Positions 17,695 through 28,470 of a stretch of 64,000 nucleotides of DNA are shown here, piece by piece; positions within the stretch are counted from its first letter, which is position 1, and each line of letters starts with the position of its first letter. The stretch covers positions 744,001-808,000 of the forward strand of contig NZ_CP108086.1 in NCBI RefSeq assembly GCF_036186745.1, in the 5' to 3' direction. Origin of the DNA: Microbispora hainanensis. Lineage in GTDB: Bacteria > Actinomycetota > Actinomycetes > Streptosporangiales > Streptosporangiaceae. Below the pieces are notes generated by a model, which saw nothing but the letters and a program-made list of their open reading frames with translations, was not told the origin of the DNA and made no database searches. The position numbers were made by a program, and so were the translations under genes.

Positions 17695-18936
17695 TTGGCG
17701 GAGAGGCTGCGCGTCGCGCTGCTGTCCTACCGCAGCAAGCCCACCTGTGGCGGCCAGGGGGTGTACCTGCGCCATATAAGCCGCGAGCTCGTCGCCCTGG
17801 GCCACCACGTGGAGGTCTTCTCCGGCCAGCCCTACCCGGAGCTGGACGAGGGCGTGATCCTCAACAAGGTGCCGAGCCTGGACCTCTACCGCGACGAGGA
17901 CCCGTTCCGCACGCCGAAGCGCGACGAATACCGCGACTGGATCGACGTGCTCGAAGTCGCCACGATGTGGACGGCCGGCTTCCCCGAGCCGCTGACGTTC
18001 AGCCTGCGGGCCTACCGCGAGCTGAAGAGGCGGCGCGGCGACTTCGACGTCGTCCAGGACAACCAGACCCTGGGCTACGGCCTGCTCGGCATCCAGCGGC
18101 TGTTCCCGGTGGTCGGCACCATCCATCACCCGATCAGCGTGGACCGGCGGATCGAGCTGAAGGCCGCCAAGGGCTGGAAGCGGCTGTCGATGCGCCGCTG
18201 GTACGGCTTCGTGCGCATGCAGAGCATCGTGGCGCCCCGGCTGAGCCCGATCCTGACCGTCAGCGAGTCGTCGCTCGCCGACATCCACCGCGACTTCAAC
18301 GTGCCGCAGTCGAACATGCGGCTGATCCCGCTCGGCGTGGACACCCGGTTCTTCCACCCCCGGCCCGAGCTGCCGAAGCGGCCGAACTCGATCGTGGCCG
18401 TGGCCAGCGCCGACTCGCCCATGAAGGGCGTGGCGACCCTGCTGCGGGCGGTCGCCAAGCTCGCCACCGAGCGCGAGGTCGACCTCACCGTGGTGAGCAG
18501 GCCCACCCCCGGAGGCCCCACAGAACAGCTCGTCAACGAGCTGTCGCTGCACGACCGCGTGCGGTTCGTGCACGGCATCCCTGACGAGGAGCTGGCCGAG
18601 CTGATCGCCACCTCCGAGGTCGCGGTGGTCCCCTCGCTCTACGAGGGGTTCTCGCTGCCGGCCGTCGAGCACATGGCGTGCGGCACCCCGCTGGTCGCCT
18701 CCCGTACGGGCGCCCTGCCCGAGGTGGTCGGCGACGCGGCCGTACAGGTGACCCCGGGCGACCCCGAGGAGCTGGCCGCCGTGCTGCGCCGCCTGCTCGA
18801 CTCCCCCGAGGAACGCGCGGAGTTCGGCCGGCGCGGCTACGACCGCGTGATGGAGCGGTACGCCTGGCCGGTCGTCGCCCAGCGCACGGTCGAGGCCTAC
18901 CACGAGGCCATCGCGGCACGGCGCCTGTCCCGATGA
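17695..18936 (+). CDS. Glycosyltransferase family 4
   Basis: 413 residues from a TTG start. The TTG was chosen because AAGGGGTG precedes it and family similarity begins at once (LRVALLSYRSKPTCGGQGVYL). The GT-B fold shows the N-terminal GGxGxY-type donor/acceptor loop and a C-terminal GT4 nucleotide-sugar site (SLYEGFSLPAVEHMACGTPLV with the EGFxLPxxE motif). It transfers a sugar from an activated donor; the acceptor is unknown. First gene of a three-gene operon with a methyltransferase and a helical-barrel protein. Confidence 0.9.
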   Translation: MAERLRVALLSYRSKPTCGGQGVYLRHISRELVALGHHVEVFSGQPYPELDEGVILNKVPSLDLYRDEDPFRTPKRDEYRDWIDVLEVATMWTAGFPEPLTFSLRAYRELKRRRGDFDVVQDNQTLGYGLLGIQRLFPVVGTIHHPISVDRRIELKAAKGWKRLSMRRWYGFVRMQSIVAPRLSPILTVSESSLADIHRDFNVPQSNMRLIPLGVDTRFFHPRPELPKRPNSIVAVASADSPMKGVATLLRAVAKLATEREVDLTVVSRPTPGGPTEQLVNELSLHDRVRFVHGIPDEELAELIATSEVAVVPSLYEGFSLPAVEHMACGTPLVASRTGALPEVVGDAAVQVTPGDPEELAAVLRRLLDSPEERAEFGRRGYDRVMERYAWPVVAQRTVEAYHEAIAARRLSR

Positions 18937-18975
18937 GCGTCTCCCGCTAGGCGTCCCCCGATGAACGTCCCCCGG
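18934..18975. repeat. 14-bp tandem repeat beginning at a stop codon
   Basis: Three degenerate 14-bp units, TGAGCGTCTCCCGC, TAGGCGTCCCCCGA and TGAACGTCCCCCGG, each open with a stop triplet. The first is the glycosyltransferase stop. A fourth decayed unit (TGACTCCCCAG) follows. Confidence 0.75.
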
Positions 18976-19009
18976 TGACTCCCCAGACCCCACGAAAGGC
19001 AGGCACCGA

Positions 19010-19723
19010 GTGCTGACCGTCGACTTCAACCGGCTGCCCGTCGGACCGGGCGACCGCGTCCTCGACCTCGGGGCCGGCGGTGGCCGGCACGCCTTCGAGG
19101 TGCTGCGCCGGGGCGCCGACGTGGTCGCCTTCGACATGGACGCCGCCGAGATGGAGAACGTGGCGGCCATGTTCGCGGCGATGGACAAGGAAGGCGAGGT
19201 GCCGGCGGGCGCGACCGGGGACACCGTCGTCGGCGACGCCCTGCACATGCCGTTCCCCGACGCGTCGTTCGACCGCGTCATCGCCGCCGAGGTGCTGGAG
19301 CACATCCCCGACGACATGGCCGCGATGCGCGAGATCGTCCGCGTGCTGAAGCCGGGCGGCCGGGCCGCGATCACGGTCCCGAGCTTCCTGCCGGAGCGGA
19401 TCTGCTGGGCCCTGTCGGAGGACTACCACACCGCCCCCGGCGGACATATCCGGATTTATACGTTGGCGGAGCTCCAGGCGAAGCTGAAGTCCTCCGGGCT
19501 CGAGGTCGGCGGCCACCACTACGCCCACGGCCTGCACTCGCCGTACTGGTGGATCAAGTGCGCGGTCGGGGTCAATGACGACGACCACCCGCTGGCCAAG
19601 GCCTACCACGAGCTGCTCGTCTGGGACATCATGAAGCGCCCCCTCGCGACCCGGCTGGCCGAGGCCGTGCTCAACCCCCTGATCGGCAAGAGCGTCGTGG
19701 TCTACGTGCGGAAGCCCGCATGA
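19010..19723 (+). CDS. Class I SAM-dependent methyltransferase (UbiE/Methyltransf_11 type)
   Basis: 237 residues from GTG, with AAAGG upstream. Motif I is VLDLGAGGGRHAFEVL near the N-terminus; the acidic residue of motif II is FDMDAAEMEN; the post-motif EVLEHIPDDMAAMREIVRVLKPGG is typical of lipid or quinone methyltransferases. The C-terminal part is adapted for a specific, unknown substrate. The stop overlaps the start of the next gene (ATGA), so they are translationally coupled. Confidence 0.88.
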   Translation: MLTVDFNRLPVGPGDRVLDLGAGGGRHAFEVLRRGADVVAFDMDAAEMENVAAMFAAMDKEGEVPAGATGDTVVGDALHMPFPDASFDRVIAAEVLEHIPDDMAAMREIVRVLKPGGRAAITVPSFLPERICWALSEDYHTAPGGHIRIYTLAELQAKLKSSGLEVGGHHYAHGLHSPYWWIKCAVGVNDDDHPLAKAYHELLVWDIMKRPLATRLAEAVLNPLIGKSVVVYVRKPA

Positions 19724-20781
19724 CGCGGGTGCCCGACGTTCCGGGGATCATCACCGCCGAGCAGGTCGTCCGTACGGCCGAGAGCATCGCCGCGGTCCAG
19801 GACGACCAGGGCGGCGTCCCCTGGCCCGAGGGCCACATCGACGCGTGGAACCACATCGAGTGCCTGATGGCGCTGACCGTGGCCGGGCTGCGCGACGAGG
19901 CCCGCAGGGGCTACGACTGGCTCGTACGGCACCAGCGCCCGGACGGCTCCTGGCCGATGAAGGTCCGCGACGGCGAGCCGGCCGAGGCGGCCGGGGAGTC
20001 CAACCACGCGGCGTACGTCGCGGTGGGGGTCTGGCACGACCTGCTGGTGACCGGCGACGAGGACTTCGCCCGGTCGATGTGGCCGATGGTGACGCGGGCC
20101 CTCGACTTCGTCATCGGCCTGCAGACCGCGCGCGGCGAGATCCTCTGGCAGCGCGACGCCGAAGGAAGCCCGGCGGACTACGCACTGCTCACCGGGTGCT
20201 CCTCCATCCACCAGGGCCTGCGGTGCGGGGCGCTGCTCGCCGAACGGCTGGGCGACCCACAGCCCGACTGGGAGCTCGCCGCCGACCAGCTCGGCCACGT
20301 GATCGCCGGCCACCCGGAGGCGTTCGCCGACAAGAGCCGGTTCTCGATGGACTGGTACTACCCCGTGCTCGGCGGCGCCGTACGCGGGGCCGCGGCGGCA
20401 CAGCGGTTCGACCTGGAGTGGGACACCTTCGTCGTACCCGGGCTCGGCGCGCGCTGCGTCTCCGACCAGCCCTGGGTCACCGGCGCGGAGTCGTGCGAGC
20501 TGGTGCTGGCGCTCGACGCGGCCGGGCTGCGGGAGCGCGCGCTGGCGGTGTTCGCCGACATGCAGCACCTGCGCCACGAGGACGGCTCCTACTGGACCGG
20601 GTGGCAGTTCGTGAACGAGCGGCACTTCCCCAACGAGCGGTCGGCCTACACGGCCGCCGCGGTGGTGCTCGCCGCGGACGCCCTCTCCCGCGCCACCCCC
20701 GGCTCGGGGATCTTCCGCGACGCCGGCGGCCGGGAGGCCCGCATCACCGGCGAGTGCGGCTGCGAGCGCGCCCGCGCCTGA
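19720..20781 (+). CDS. Prenyltransferase/squalene-cyclase-like helical-barrel protein
   Basis: 353 residues with repeated barrel-helix motifs (VQDDQGGVPWPEGH, RHQRPDGSWPMKV, HEDGSYWTGWQF) like those of squalene oxidase/prenyltransferase or glycosidase alpha/alpha barrels. QRPDGSWP resembles the QW motif of terpene cyclases, but no DxDD catalytic motif is clear, so the activity may be glycan-related. It is coupled to the methyltransferase gene and likely acts on the same product. The C-terminus ends in a Cys-containing tail (GECGCERARA). Confidence 0.75.
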   Translation: MTRVPDVPGIITAEQVVRTAESIAAVQDDQGGVPWPEGHIDAWNHIECLMALTVAGLRDEARRGYDWLVRHQRPDGSWPMKVRDGEPAEAAGESNHAAYVAVGVWHDLLVTGDEDFARSMWPMVTRALDFVIGLQTARGEILWQRDAEGSPADYALLTGCSSIHQGLRCGALLAERLGDPQPDWELAADQLGHVIAGHPEAFADKSRFSMDWYYPVLGGAVRGAAAAQRFDLEWDTFVVPGLGARCVSDQPWVTGAESCELVLALDAAGLRERALAVFADMQHLRHEDGSYWTGWQFVNERHFPNERSAYTAAAVVLAADALSRATPGSGIFRDAGGREARITGECGCERARA

Positions 20782-21973
<1,192 letters not shown>

Positions 21974-22043
21974 GCGCAAGATCCGCGGGACAGGCCCTAA
22001 CGTGAGCTCCAGCGCGATGTGACGCACAGGAGGAGGACGCGCC

Positions 22044-22238
22044 ATGAAGATCAAGGTCGACTACGACGTGTGCGAGGCCAACGCCGTCTGCATGGGCCTG
22101 GCGCCCGAGGTCTTCGAGGTCGACGACGAGGACGACCTCCACGTGCTGCTGCCCGAGCCGCCCGCCGAACTGCTCGACCGGGTCCGCCATGCGGTCCGGT
22201 CCTGCCCCAAGGCCGCGCTGTCGCTCGAAGACGAGTGA
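22044..22238 (+). CDS. [3Fe-4S] ferredoxin, P450 redox partner type
   Basis: 64 residues with three cluster cysteines, C10, C16 and C54 (VCEANAVCMG and SCPKAAL). The second position of a 4Fe motif is replaced, typical of the 3Fe-4S ferredoxins that serve bacterial P450s. Acidic surface (VDDEDDLHVLLPEPP). GGAGGAGG ribosome site upstream. It is the natural candidate to feed the P450 at 9411, in keeping with the shared KstR-like control. Confidence 0.93.
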   Translation: MKIKVDYDVCEANAVCMGLAPEVFEVDDEDDLHVLLPEPPAELLDRVRHAVRSCPKAALSLEDE

Positions 22239-22287
22239 CGCGCGGCGCCCCCCTGAAAGACCAGCCTGAAAGACCGGGAGGTCCCCC

Positions 22288-23373
22288 ATGCGCGGCGCGC
22301 TTCTCCACGCGGTCGGCGACGAAAAGCTCGACATCAGAGACGACTTCACGCTGACGCCGGTGGGCCCGGGTGACGTCCGGGTGCGGGTGAAGGCCACCGG
22401 CGTCTGCCACTCCGACCTCTCGGTCCTCAACGGCGTGCTCCCCATGCCGCTCCCGATCATCCCCGGTCACGAGGGCGCGGGCGAGGTCGTCGAGGTGGGC
22501 GACGGCGTGACCACCGTGCAGCCGGGCGACCACGTCATCATCAACTGGACGCCCGCCTGCGGCGACTGCCCGAGCTGCGTGGGCGGTCAGCCGAATCTCT
22601 GCATGACGTACATGATGAAGAGCTTCACCGAGCCGCGCTTCCTGTTCGGCGGCGACACCCCGGCGTTCGGCATGGCCGGGTGCGGCACCTGGGCCGAGGA
22701 GATCATCGTGCCGTGGCAGGGTGCGATCAAGGTCGACCCCGACGTGCCGTACGAGGCGGCGGCGCTGATCGGCTGCGGCATCACGACGGGCGTCGGCGCG
22801 GTGCTCAACACCGCGAAGGTGCGCCCGGGCGCGACCGTCGCGGTCGTCGGCTGCGGCGGCGTCGGCCTGTCGGTGATCCAGGGCGCCCGCATCTCCGGCG
22901 CGACCACGATCCTCGCGATCGACCCGCTGGAGTCCAAGCACGCGCTCGCGAAGAAGGTCGGCGCCACCCACGCCTGCACCCCCGACCAGCTCATGGACGC
23001 CATCGGCACGCTGACCGGCGGCCAGGGCTTCGACCACGGCTTCGAGGTGGTCGGCAAGTCGGCCGCCATCATGACCGCCTGGCAGGCGACGCGGCGCGGC
23101 GGCGACGTCATCGTCGTCGGCGCGGGCGCCATGGACGACATGGTGCCGCTGAGCGCCTTCAACCTGCTGTTCGAGGGCAAGAACCTCCTCAGCTCGCTGT
23201 ACGGCGACGCCGACGTCCGCAGGGACTTCCCGCGCTTCGTAAACCTTTACAAGTCGGGCAAACTCGATCTCGACAGTATGATCAGCTCTCGCATCAGGAT
23301 CAGCGATCTGAACGACGCGGTCGACGCCCTGCGCGGCGGCGAGGTGCTCCGGCAGATCGTGCTGTTCGACTGA
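22288..23373 (+). CDS. Zinc-dependent alcohol dehydrogenase (MDR, class III-like)
   Basis: 361 residues. Catalytic zinc ligands are in TGVCHSDLS and GHEGAGEVVEVGDG; the structural zinc lobe is CGDCPSCVGGQPNLC. The Rossmann motif is VGCGGVGLSVIQGA. Similar actinobacterial enzymes oxidise the terminal alcohol made by sterol P450s, and the position after the ferredoxin fits oxidation of a hydroxylated side chain. GGGAGG precedes the ATG. A strong hairpin ends the unit. Confidence 0.9.
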   Translation: MRGALLHAVGDEKLDIRDDFTLTPVGPGDVRVRVKATGVCHSDLSVLNGVLPMPLPIIPGHEGAGEVVEVGDGVTTVQPGDHVIINWTPACGDCPSCVGGQPNLCMTYMMKSFTEPRFLFGGDTPAFGMAGCGTWAEEIIVPWQGAIKVDPDVPYEAAALIGCGITTGVGAVLNTAKVRPGATVAVVGCGGVGLSVIQGARISGATTILAIDPLESKHALAKKVGATHACTPDQLMDAIGTLTGGQGFDHGFEVVGKSAAIMTAWQATRRGGDVIVVGAGAMDDMVPLSAFNLLFEGKNLLSSLYGDADVRRDFPRFVNLYKSGKLDLDSMISSRIRISDLNDAVDALRGGEVLRQIVLFD

Positions 23374-23378
23374 GGCCA

Positions 23379-23429
23379 CCGGCCCGCCGGAGATCTCCCC
23401 GGCGCGGGGGATATCTCCGGCGGGCCGGG
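23379..23429 (+). terminator. Long hairpin terminator after the alcohol dehydrogenase
   Basis: CCGGCCCGCCGGAGATCTCC pairs with GGATATCTCCGGCGGGCCGG (one extra base in the 3' arm), loop around GGCGC. No U-tract, as is common in actinomycetes. Confidence 0.8.
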
Positions 23430-23446
23430 GTAACCCGAGCGGCGAC

Positions 23447-23941
23447 ATGCAGACGTTCCTGCCCTATCCGGGCTTCGCGGCCACCGCCCGCGTCCTCGAC
23501 CCGCTCCGCCTCGGCAAACAGCGGGTCGAGGCCCTGCAGGTGCTGCGCACGCTGACCATTCCGGGGTACGGCTGGCGGCACCACCCGGTGGCGCACATGT
23601 GGGCCGGATACGAGGAGGCGCTGGTCCGCTACGGCCTGGAGATCGTGGCGGCCTGGTGCGACCTGGGCCGCGCCGACACCTGCGCCGCGACCATGACCAG
23701 GGAGCTGCTCGGCTGCCGGGGCATCGAGACGCCCCGCGTCCAGGAGGCCCTCGCGGAGGCGGGCGAGCTGCCGCCCTGGCTCGGCGACCCCGCCCTCCAC
23801 CTCAGTCACCGCTCGGCCCTGCTGCGCAAGGACCCGGAGTTCTACGGCCCGAAGTTCCCCGGCGACCCCGACGACCTCCCCTACGTCTGGCCCGGCTCCG
23901 ACCGCGTCAACGCCCTCCTCCCACCCCGCCGCACCGTGTAG
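23447..23941 (+). CDS. MSMEG_6728-family protein (pyrimidine-dimer-glycosylase-like)
   Basis: 164 residues. MQTFLPYPGFAATARVLDPLRLGKQRVEALQVL and HLSHRSALLRKDPEFYGP (parts quoted) fit the MSMEG_6728 family, annotated by similarity to T4 pyrimidine dimer DNA glycosylase. True activity is unproven. Single gene between two hairpins. Confidence 0.83.
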   Translation: MQTFLPYPGFAATARVLDPLRLGKQRVEALQVLRTLTIPGYGWRHHPVAHMWAGYEEALVRYGLEIVAAWCDLGRADTCAATMTRELLGCRGIETPRVQEALAEAGELPPWLGDPALHLSHRSALLRKDPEFYGPKFPGDPDDLPYVWPGSDRVNALLPPRRTV

Positions 23942-23967
23942 CACGCCGTACTGTGTAGCACGCCGTC
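23937..23967. repeat. 17-bp tandem duplication at a stop codon
   Basis: GTGTAGCACGCCGTACT is followed by GTGTAGCACGCCGT; the first copy contains the TAG stop of the MSMEG_6728-family gene. Confidence 0.85.
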
Positions 23968-23978
23968 AGCATGCCGGA

Positions 23979-24012
23979 GGGCCGGGCGGCACCTGGGGGG
24001 TGCGCCCGGCCC
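23979..24012. terminator. Bidirectional hairpin between convergent genes
   Basis: GGGCCGGGCGGCACC pairs with GGTGCGCCCGGCCC (one bulge) around a G-rich loop. It separates the plus-strand gene ending at 23941 from the minus-strand isomerase gene. Confidence 0.75.
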
Positions 24013-24039
24013 GGGCCTCGCGAGAGCCGGGGAGAGAGA

Positions 24040-25050
24040 TCAGCTCTCGGAGGAGAAGGCGGCGTCGAAGGCGGCGTCGGGCGGGGTGATGGCGTTGAGG
24101 GAGCGGATGTAGGCGAGGGCCTCGGGTGCGCCGTGCAGCCGGTCCATGCCCGCGTCCTCCCACTCGATGGAGATCGGGCCGTCGTAGCCGATGTGGTTGA
24201 GCGCCCGGAAGCACTCCTCCCACGGCACGTCGCCCCGGCCGGTGGACACGAAGTCCCAGCCGCGGCGGGGATCGGCCCAGGCCAGGTGGGAGGCCAGACG
24301 GCCGCGCCGGCCGTCGCGGGTGGCCACCCGGGCGTCCTTGCAGTCGACGTGGTAGATCTTGTCGGCGAAGTCGAGGATGAAGTTCGCCGGGTCCAGGCCC
24401 TGCCACACCATGTGCGAGGGGTCCCAGTTCAGCCCGAAGGCCGGCCGGTGCCCGATGGCCTCCAGCGTCCGCACCGTGGTGTGGTAGTCGTAGGCGATCT
24501 CGCTGGGGTGCACCTCGTGTGCGAACCGCACCCCCACCTCGTCGAAGACGTCCAGGATCGGGTTGAAGCGGTCGGCGAAGTCCTGGTAGCCGGCCTCGAT
24601 CATGGACGGCGGCACCGGGGGGAACATCGCCAGGGTGTGCCAGATGGAGGAGCCGGTGAAGCCGACGACGGTCTTGACGCCGAGCTTGGCCGCCGCGCGG
24701 GCGGTGTCCTTGAGTTCCTCGGCGGCGCGCTGCCGTACGCCTTCGGGTTCGCCGTCGCCCCAGATGCGGGCGGGCAGGATGCCCTTGTGGCGTTCGTCGA
24801 TGGGGTGGTCGCAGACGGCCTGGCTGAGGAGGTGGTTGGAGATCGTCCACACCCCGAGGTTGTACTTGGCCAGGGTCTCCTTCTTGCGTTCGACGTAGGA
24901 GTCGTCGGCGAGGGCCTTGTCGACCTCGAAGTGGTCGCCCCAGCAGGCGATCTCCAGGCCGTCGTAGCCCCATTCCGAGGCCAGCCGGCAGACCTCCTCG
25001 AACGGCAGGTCCGCCCACTGCCCCGTGAACAACGTGATCGGTCGCGTCAT
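24040..25050 (-). CDS. Sugar phosphate isomerase/epimerase (TIM barrel, AP-endonuclease 2 family)
   Basis: 336 residues. The opening [27 protein letters not shown] and metal-site stretches [31 protein letters not shown] and IEWEDAG are typical of xylose-isomerase-like TIM barrels acting on sugars or inositol derivatives. ATG with GGGAG upstream. Last gene of the sugar importer operon, 31 bp after the Gfo/Idh gene; such pairs usually work in succession on an oxidised sugar. Confidence 0.87.
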   Translation of the reverse strand: MTRPITLFTGQWADLPFEEVCRLASEWGYDGLEIACWGDHFEVDKALADDSYVERKKETLAKYNLGVWTISNHLLSQAVCDHPIDERHKGILPARIWGDGEPEGVRQRAAEELKDTARAAAKLGVKTVVGFTGSSIWHTLAMFPPVPPSMIEAGYQDFADRFNPILDVFDEVGVRFAHEVHPSEIAYDYHTTVRTLEAIGHRPAFGLNWDPSHMVWQGLDPANFILDFADKIYHVDCKDARVATRDGRRGRLASHLAWADPRRGWDFVSTGRGDVPWEECFRALNHIGYDGPISIEWEDAGMDRLHGAPEALAYIRSLNAITPPDAAFDAAFSSES

Positions 25051-25081
25051 CTCACTCCCGCTCTCACAACCTTGTGGACAA

Positions 25082-26248
25082 TCACACCGAGATCCAGCCC
25101 GACCCGGCGGCGGCGCTCTCCTCGACCGCGGCGAGCACCCGCTGCACCCGCAGCCCGTCCTCGAAGGACGGCGTGGGGTCGGTGCCGGCGGCGATCGCCT
25201 CCAGGAAGTCCTTCGTCTCGTGGACGAAGGTGTGCTCGTAACCGAGGCCGTGGCCCGGCGGCCACCACGCCCCGGCGTACGGGTGGTCCGGCTCGGTGAC
25301 GAGGATCCGCCGGAAACCGGCGTCCCCCTCGTCGGCCTGGTAGAACCACAGCTCGTTCATCGCCTCGAAGTCGAAGGCCAGGCTGCCCGCCGAGCCGTTG
25401 ACCTCGATGCGCAGCGCGTTCTTGCGCCCGGTGGCGAAGCGGGTGGCCTCGAAGGAGCCCAGTGCCCCGCCCTCGAAGCGGCCGATGAACAGCGCCGCGT
25501 CGTCCACCGTCACCTCGCCCATTTCACTGCCGCCTTCGGCGGCCAGGCCGGCCGACTCCTCGGCGAGCGGGCGCTCCTTGATGAAGGTCTCGGTGAGCGC
25601 GCTCACCCCGGTAAGCGACCGGCCGACGATGAACTGCGCGGTGTCGATGATGTGGGCGCCGATGTCGCCGAGGGCGCCCGATCCCGCCTTGTCCTTCTGC
25701 AGCCGCCAGACCAGGGGGAACTGCGGGTCGACGATCCAGTCCTGCAGATACTGCGCCCGCACGTGCCGGATCTCGCCGAGCCTGCCCTCCTCGACGAACC
25801 GCCGGGCCAGCGCGATCGCGGGCACGCGGCGGTAGTTGAAGGCGACCATGCTGCGCACGCCGCGCGCCGCCGCCTCCCGCGCCGCCGCGGCCATCGCCTC
25901 GGCCTCGGCCACGGTGTTGGCCAGCGGCTTCTCGCACAGCACGTGCTTGCCCGCCGCCAGCGCCGCGATCGCGATCTCGGCGTGGCTGTCACCCGGCGTG
26001 CAGATGTCCACAATCTGCACGTCATCGCGTTCGAGAAGCCGCTTCCAGTCGGTCTCCACCGCCGCCCAGCCGAGCATGGCCGCCGCTTCGGCCGTGCGGT
26101 CGGGCGACCTGCCGGACAGGGCCGCCATGACGGGCCTTACCGGCAGGTCGAAAACCGAAGCGACGCTCCGCCACGCCTGCGAGTGCACGCGTCCCATGAA
26201 CGCGTACCCCACCATGCCGACACCGAGCGCCGGCCTGCTGTCTGTCAC
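25082..26248 (-). CDS. Gfo/Idh/MocA family NAD(P)-dependent oxidoreductase
   Basis: 388 residues from GTG (GGGAGA upstream). N-terminal Rossmann [32 protein letters not shown] carries the EKP motif; the C-terminal half is the substrate domain. These enzymes oxidise sugars or inositols at a ring hydroxyl. Between the binding-protein and isomerase genes, it probably oxidises the imported sugar (or one part of it) to a keto form. Confidence 0.9.
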   Translation of the reverse strand: MTDSRPALGVGMVGYAFMGRVHSQAWRSVASVFDLPVRPVMAALSGRSPDRTAEAAAMLGWAAVETDWKRLLERDDVQIVDICTPGDSHAEIAIAALAAGKHVLCEKPLANTVAEAEAMAAAAREAAARGVRSMVAFNYRRVPAIALARRFVEEGRLGEIRHVRAQYLQDWIVDPQFPLVWRLQKDKAGSGALGDIGAHIIDTAQFIVGRSLTGVSALTETFIKERPLAEESAGLAAEGGSEMGEVTVDDAALFIGRFEGGALGSFEATRFATGRKNALRIEVNGSAGSLAFDFEAMNELWFYQADEGDAGFRRILVTEPDHPYAGAWWPPGHGLGYEHTFVHETKDFLEAIAAGTDPTPSFEDGLRVQRVLAAVEESAAAGSGWISV

Positions 26249-26263
26249 TAGATCTCCCTCGAA

Positions 26264-27319
26264 TCAGGATTCGAAGCCGAGCGGCAGATACTTCTGCACG
26301 TTCTCCTTGGTAATGGTCGCCGAGGCCAGTGTGATCGACTGCGGCACCTCCTGCTCCAGCAGGTCGCTCATGCCCTTGCCCTGCGCGACCAGCCGCGCCA
26401 GCTTGATCGCCGAACCGGCCATCGTGGGGCTGTAGGTGACCGTGGCCTTCAGCACGCCGTTGTCGGCCTGGATGTCGCGCATCGCGTTGGCCGAGCCGGC
26501 GCCGCCGACCATGAAGAACTCGTCGCGACCGGCCTCCTTGATCGCGGCGAGCACACCGATGCCCTGGTCGTCGTCGTGGTTCCAGATCGCGTCGATCTTC
26601 TTGTGCGCCTGCAGCAGGTTGCTGGCCACCTGCGTGCCCGACTCCACCGTGAACTTCGCGTCCTGCTGCGCGGTCACCGAGAACCCGTAGGTCTTCAGCG
26701 CGTCGGCGAAGCCCTTGCTGCGGTCCTGGGTCAGCGGCAGCGTCGCGATGCCCTGGATCTCCAGGATCACCGGGTCGGACACGCCCTTGTCCTTGAGCGT
26801 CTTGCCGATGAAGTGGCCCGCCGCCACGCCCATGCCGTAGTTGTCGCCGCCCAGCCAGGTCCGGTACGACAGCTTGTCGGGGAAGACCCGGTCCAGGTTG
26901 ATCACCGGGATGCCCGCGTCCATCGCCTGCCGGGCGACCTGGTTGAGCTGCTCACCGTCGTTGGGCAGGATCACCAGCGCGTCGACCTTGGCCTGGATCA
27001 GCGACTCCACCGCCGAGATCTGCTGGTTGATGTCGTTGGTCGGCTCGACCGCCTTGAACTCCACATCGGAGAACTGCGCGGCCGCGTCCGTCGCGTTCTT
27101 GGCGATGGCGGCGATCCAGCCGTGGTCGGCGGCCGGAGCCGAGAAACCGATGACGACCTTCTCACCGGGGGCGTCGTTGGCGCCCCCGGCCGCGGGGGCC
27201 GCGGCCGGTGCGCTCGCCTGCGCGGCGGGCTCGTTGCTCGTGCAGGCCGCGACCAGGGCACCGGCGCCGAGGACGGCTCCGCCGAGGAGGAAGCCCCGGC
27301 GGCCGGGGTTCTGTGTCAT
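26264..27319 (-). CDS. Ribose-type sugar ABC transporter substrate-binding lipoprotein
   Basis: 351 residues. Twin-arginine signal (PGRRGFLLGG) with lipobox VAAC, C26. The periplasmic-binding fold of the RbsB/XylF class is seen in VVIGFSAPAADHGWIAAIAKN, AVESLIQAKVDALVILPNDG and IDAIWNHDDDQGIG. GGGAGA ribosome site. It provides ligand specificity for the permease/ATPase encoded just upstream in the operon. The exact sugar cannot be read from sequence. Confidence 0.93.
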   Translation of the reverse strand: MTQNPGRRGFLLGGAVLGAGALVAACTSNEPAAQASAPAAAPAAGGANDAPGEKVVIGFSAPAADHGWIAAIAKNATDAAAQFSDVEFKAVEPTNDINQQISAVESLIQAKVDALVILPNDGEQLNQVARQAMDAGIPVINLDRVFPDKLSYRTWLGGDNYGMGVAAGHFIGKTLKDKGVSDPVILEIQGIATLPLTQDRSKGFADALKTYGFSVTAQQDAKFTVESGTQVASNLLQAHKKIDAIWNHDDDQGIGVLAAIKEAGRDEFFMVGGAGSANAMRDIQADNGVLKATVTYSPTMAGSAIKLARLVAQGKGMSDLLEQEVPQSITLASATITKENVQKYLPLGFES

Positions 27320-27353
27320 GTCGTTCTCCCTTGCAGTGGGGGGGGTGAAATAG

Positions 27354-27385
27354 CAGGAAAGCGAGGAAACAGGAAAGCGAGGAAA
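27354..27385. repeat. 16-bp tandem duplication between binding-protein and permease genes
   Basis: CAGGAAAGCGAGGAAA occurs twice head to tail in the 143-bp gap of the operon. Transcribed on the minus strand it would be pyrimidine-rich. Confidence 0.85.
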
Positions 27386-27462
27386 AGGGTGCAGGGGGCC
27401 GGGACCGCGGCCGTACGGCGGCGGACCTGGACTGGTCGGGCAGGGAAAGCGGGGGTTCTGGG

Positions 27463-28470
27463 TCAGGTGTGTGTTCTGAGGCCGCGTCGCTGCAGGAGCA
27501 CGGCGATGACGATGATCGCGCCCTTGGCGACGAGCTGGTCGGCGGTGTTGAGACCGTTGAGGATGAACAGGTTGGTGATCACCGTGAAGATCAGCAGACC
27601 CAGGATCGACCCGATGATCGTGCCCCGGCCGCCGCTCAGCAGCGTCCCACCGATGATCACCGCCGCGATCGCGTCCAGCTCGTACAGATCACCATGCGTG
27701 GACGACCCCGTCGTGGTCCGCGCCATGATCAGCACCGCGGCGATCCCGCAGCACAGACCCGACAGCGCGTACAACATCAGCGTGTGCTTGCGCACGTCGA
27801 TACCGGCCAGCCGCGCCGCCTCGGGGTTGCCGCCCACCGCATAGGTGCGCCGGCCGAACGTCGTACGGTTCAGCACCACCCAGCCGATCAGCACCACCAG
27901 CGCGAACACGTACACCAGCAACGGCAGCCCGAGCAGCCGCGTGGTCGACAGGTCCACGATCAGCGAGTTGTCCGGCTGCACCAGCTGCGTGCGCTGGTTC
28001 GACATCCGCTGCGCCAGGCCACGCCCGGCCACCATCATCGCCAGCGTCGCGATGAACGGCACCATCCGCCCATAGGCGATCAAAATGCCGTTCAACAGTC
28101 CCGCGCCGGTGCCGACCAGCACCGCGCACACGATCATCACGATCGGCCCGTAGGACTGCGTGGCCAGCGTCGTCGCCCACACCGAGGCCAGCGCCATCAA
28201 CGCCCCGACCGACAGGTCGATGCCACCCCCGATGATCACGAACGTCATCCCGACCGTGATCACACCGATCGTCGAGGCCAGCGCCAGAATGCTCACCAGG
28301 TTGGACGAGGTGGCGAAGTTCTCCGGCCTGGTCACCAGACCCACGATCGCCAGCAGCACCAACGCCGCGACCAGCCCCAGGTGCCGGACCTCGCCCAGCC
28401 GGCCGAACCGCCCGCCCGGACCCGCCGCCACGGGCGGACCGGCCTGCGCGGCCTGATCGACCTCAATCAT
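27463..28470 (-). CDS. Ribose-type ABC transporter permease (RbsC/XylH family)
   Basis: 335 residues from the ATG preceded by AAGGAG; a further upstream ATG lacks one and would overlap the ATPase gene more. About 9-10 hydrophobic segments and the family motifs GGGIDLSVGALMALASV and RTTFGRRTYAVGGNPEAARLAGI. Start overlaps the ATPase stop by 8 bp. Forms the membrane channel of the importer. Confidence 0.92.
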   Translation of the reverse strand: MIEVDQAAQAGPPVAAGPGGRFGRLGEVRHLGLVAALVLLAIVGLVTRPENFATSSNLVSILALASTIGVITVGMTFVIIGGGIDLSVGALMALASVWATTLATQSYGPIVMIVCAVLVGTGAGLLNGILIAYGRMVPFIATLAMMVAGRGLAQRMSNQRTQLVQPDNSLIVDLSTTRLLGLPLLVYVFALVVLIGWVVLNRTTFGRRTYAVGGNPEAARLAGIDVRKHTLMLYALSGLCCGIAAVLIMARTTTGSSTHGDLYELDAIAAVIIGGTLLSGGRGTIIGSILGLLIFTVITNLFILNGLNTADQLVAKGAIIVIAVLLQRRGLRTHT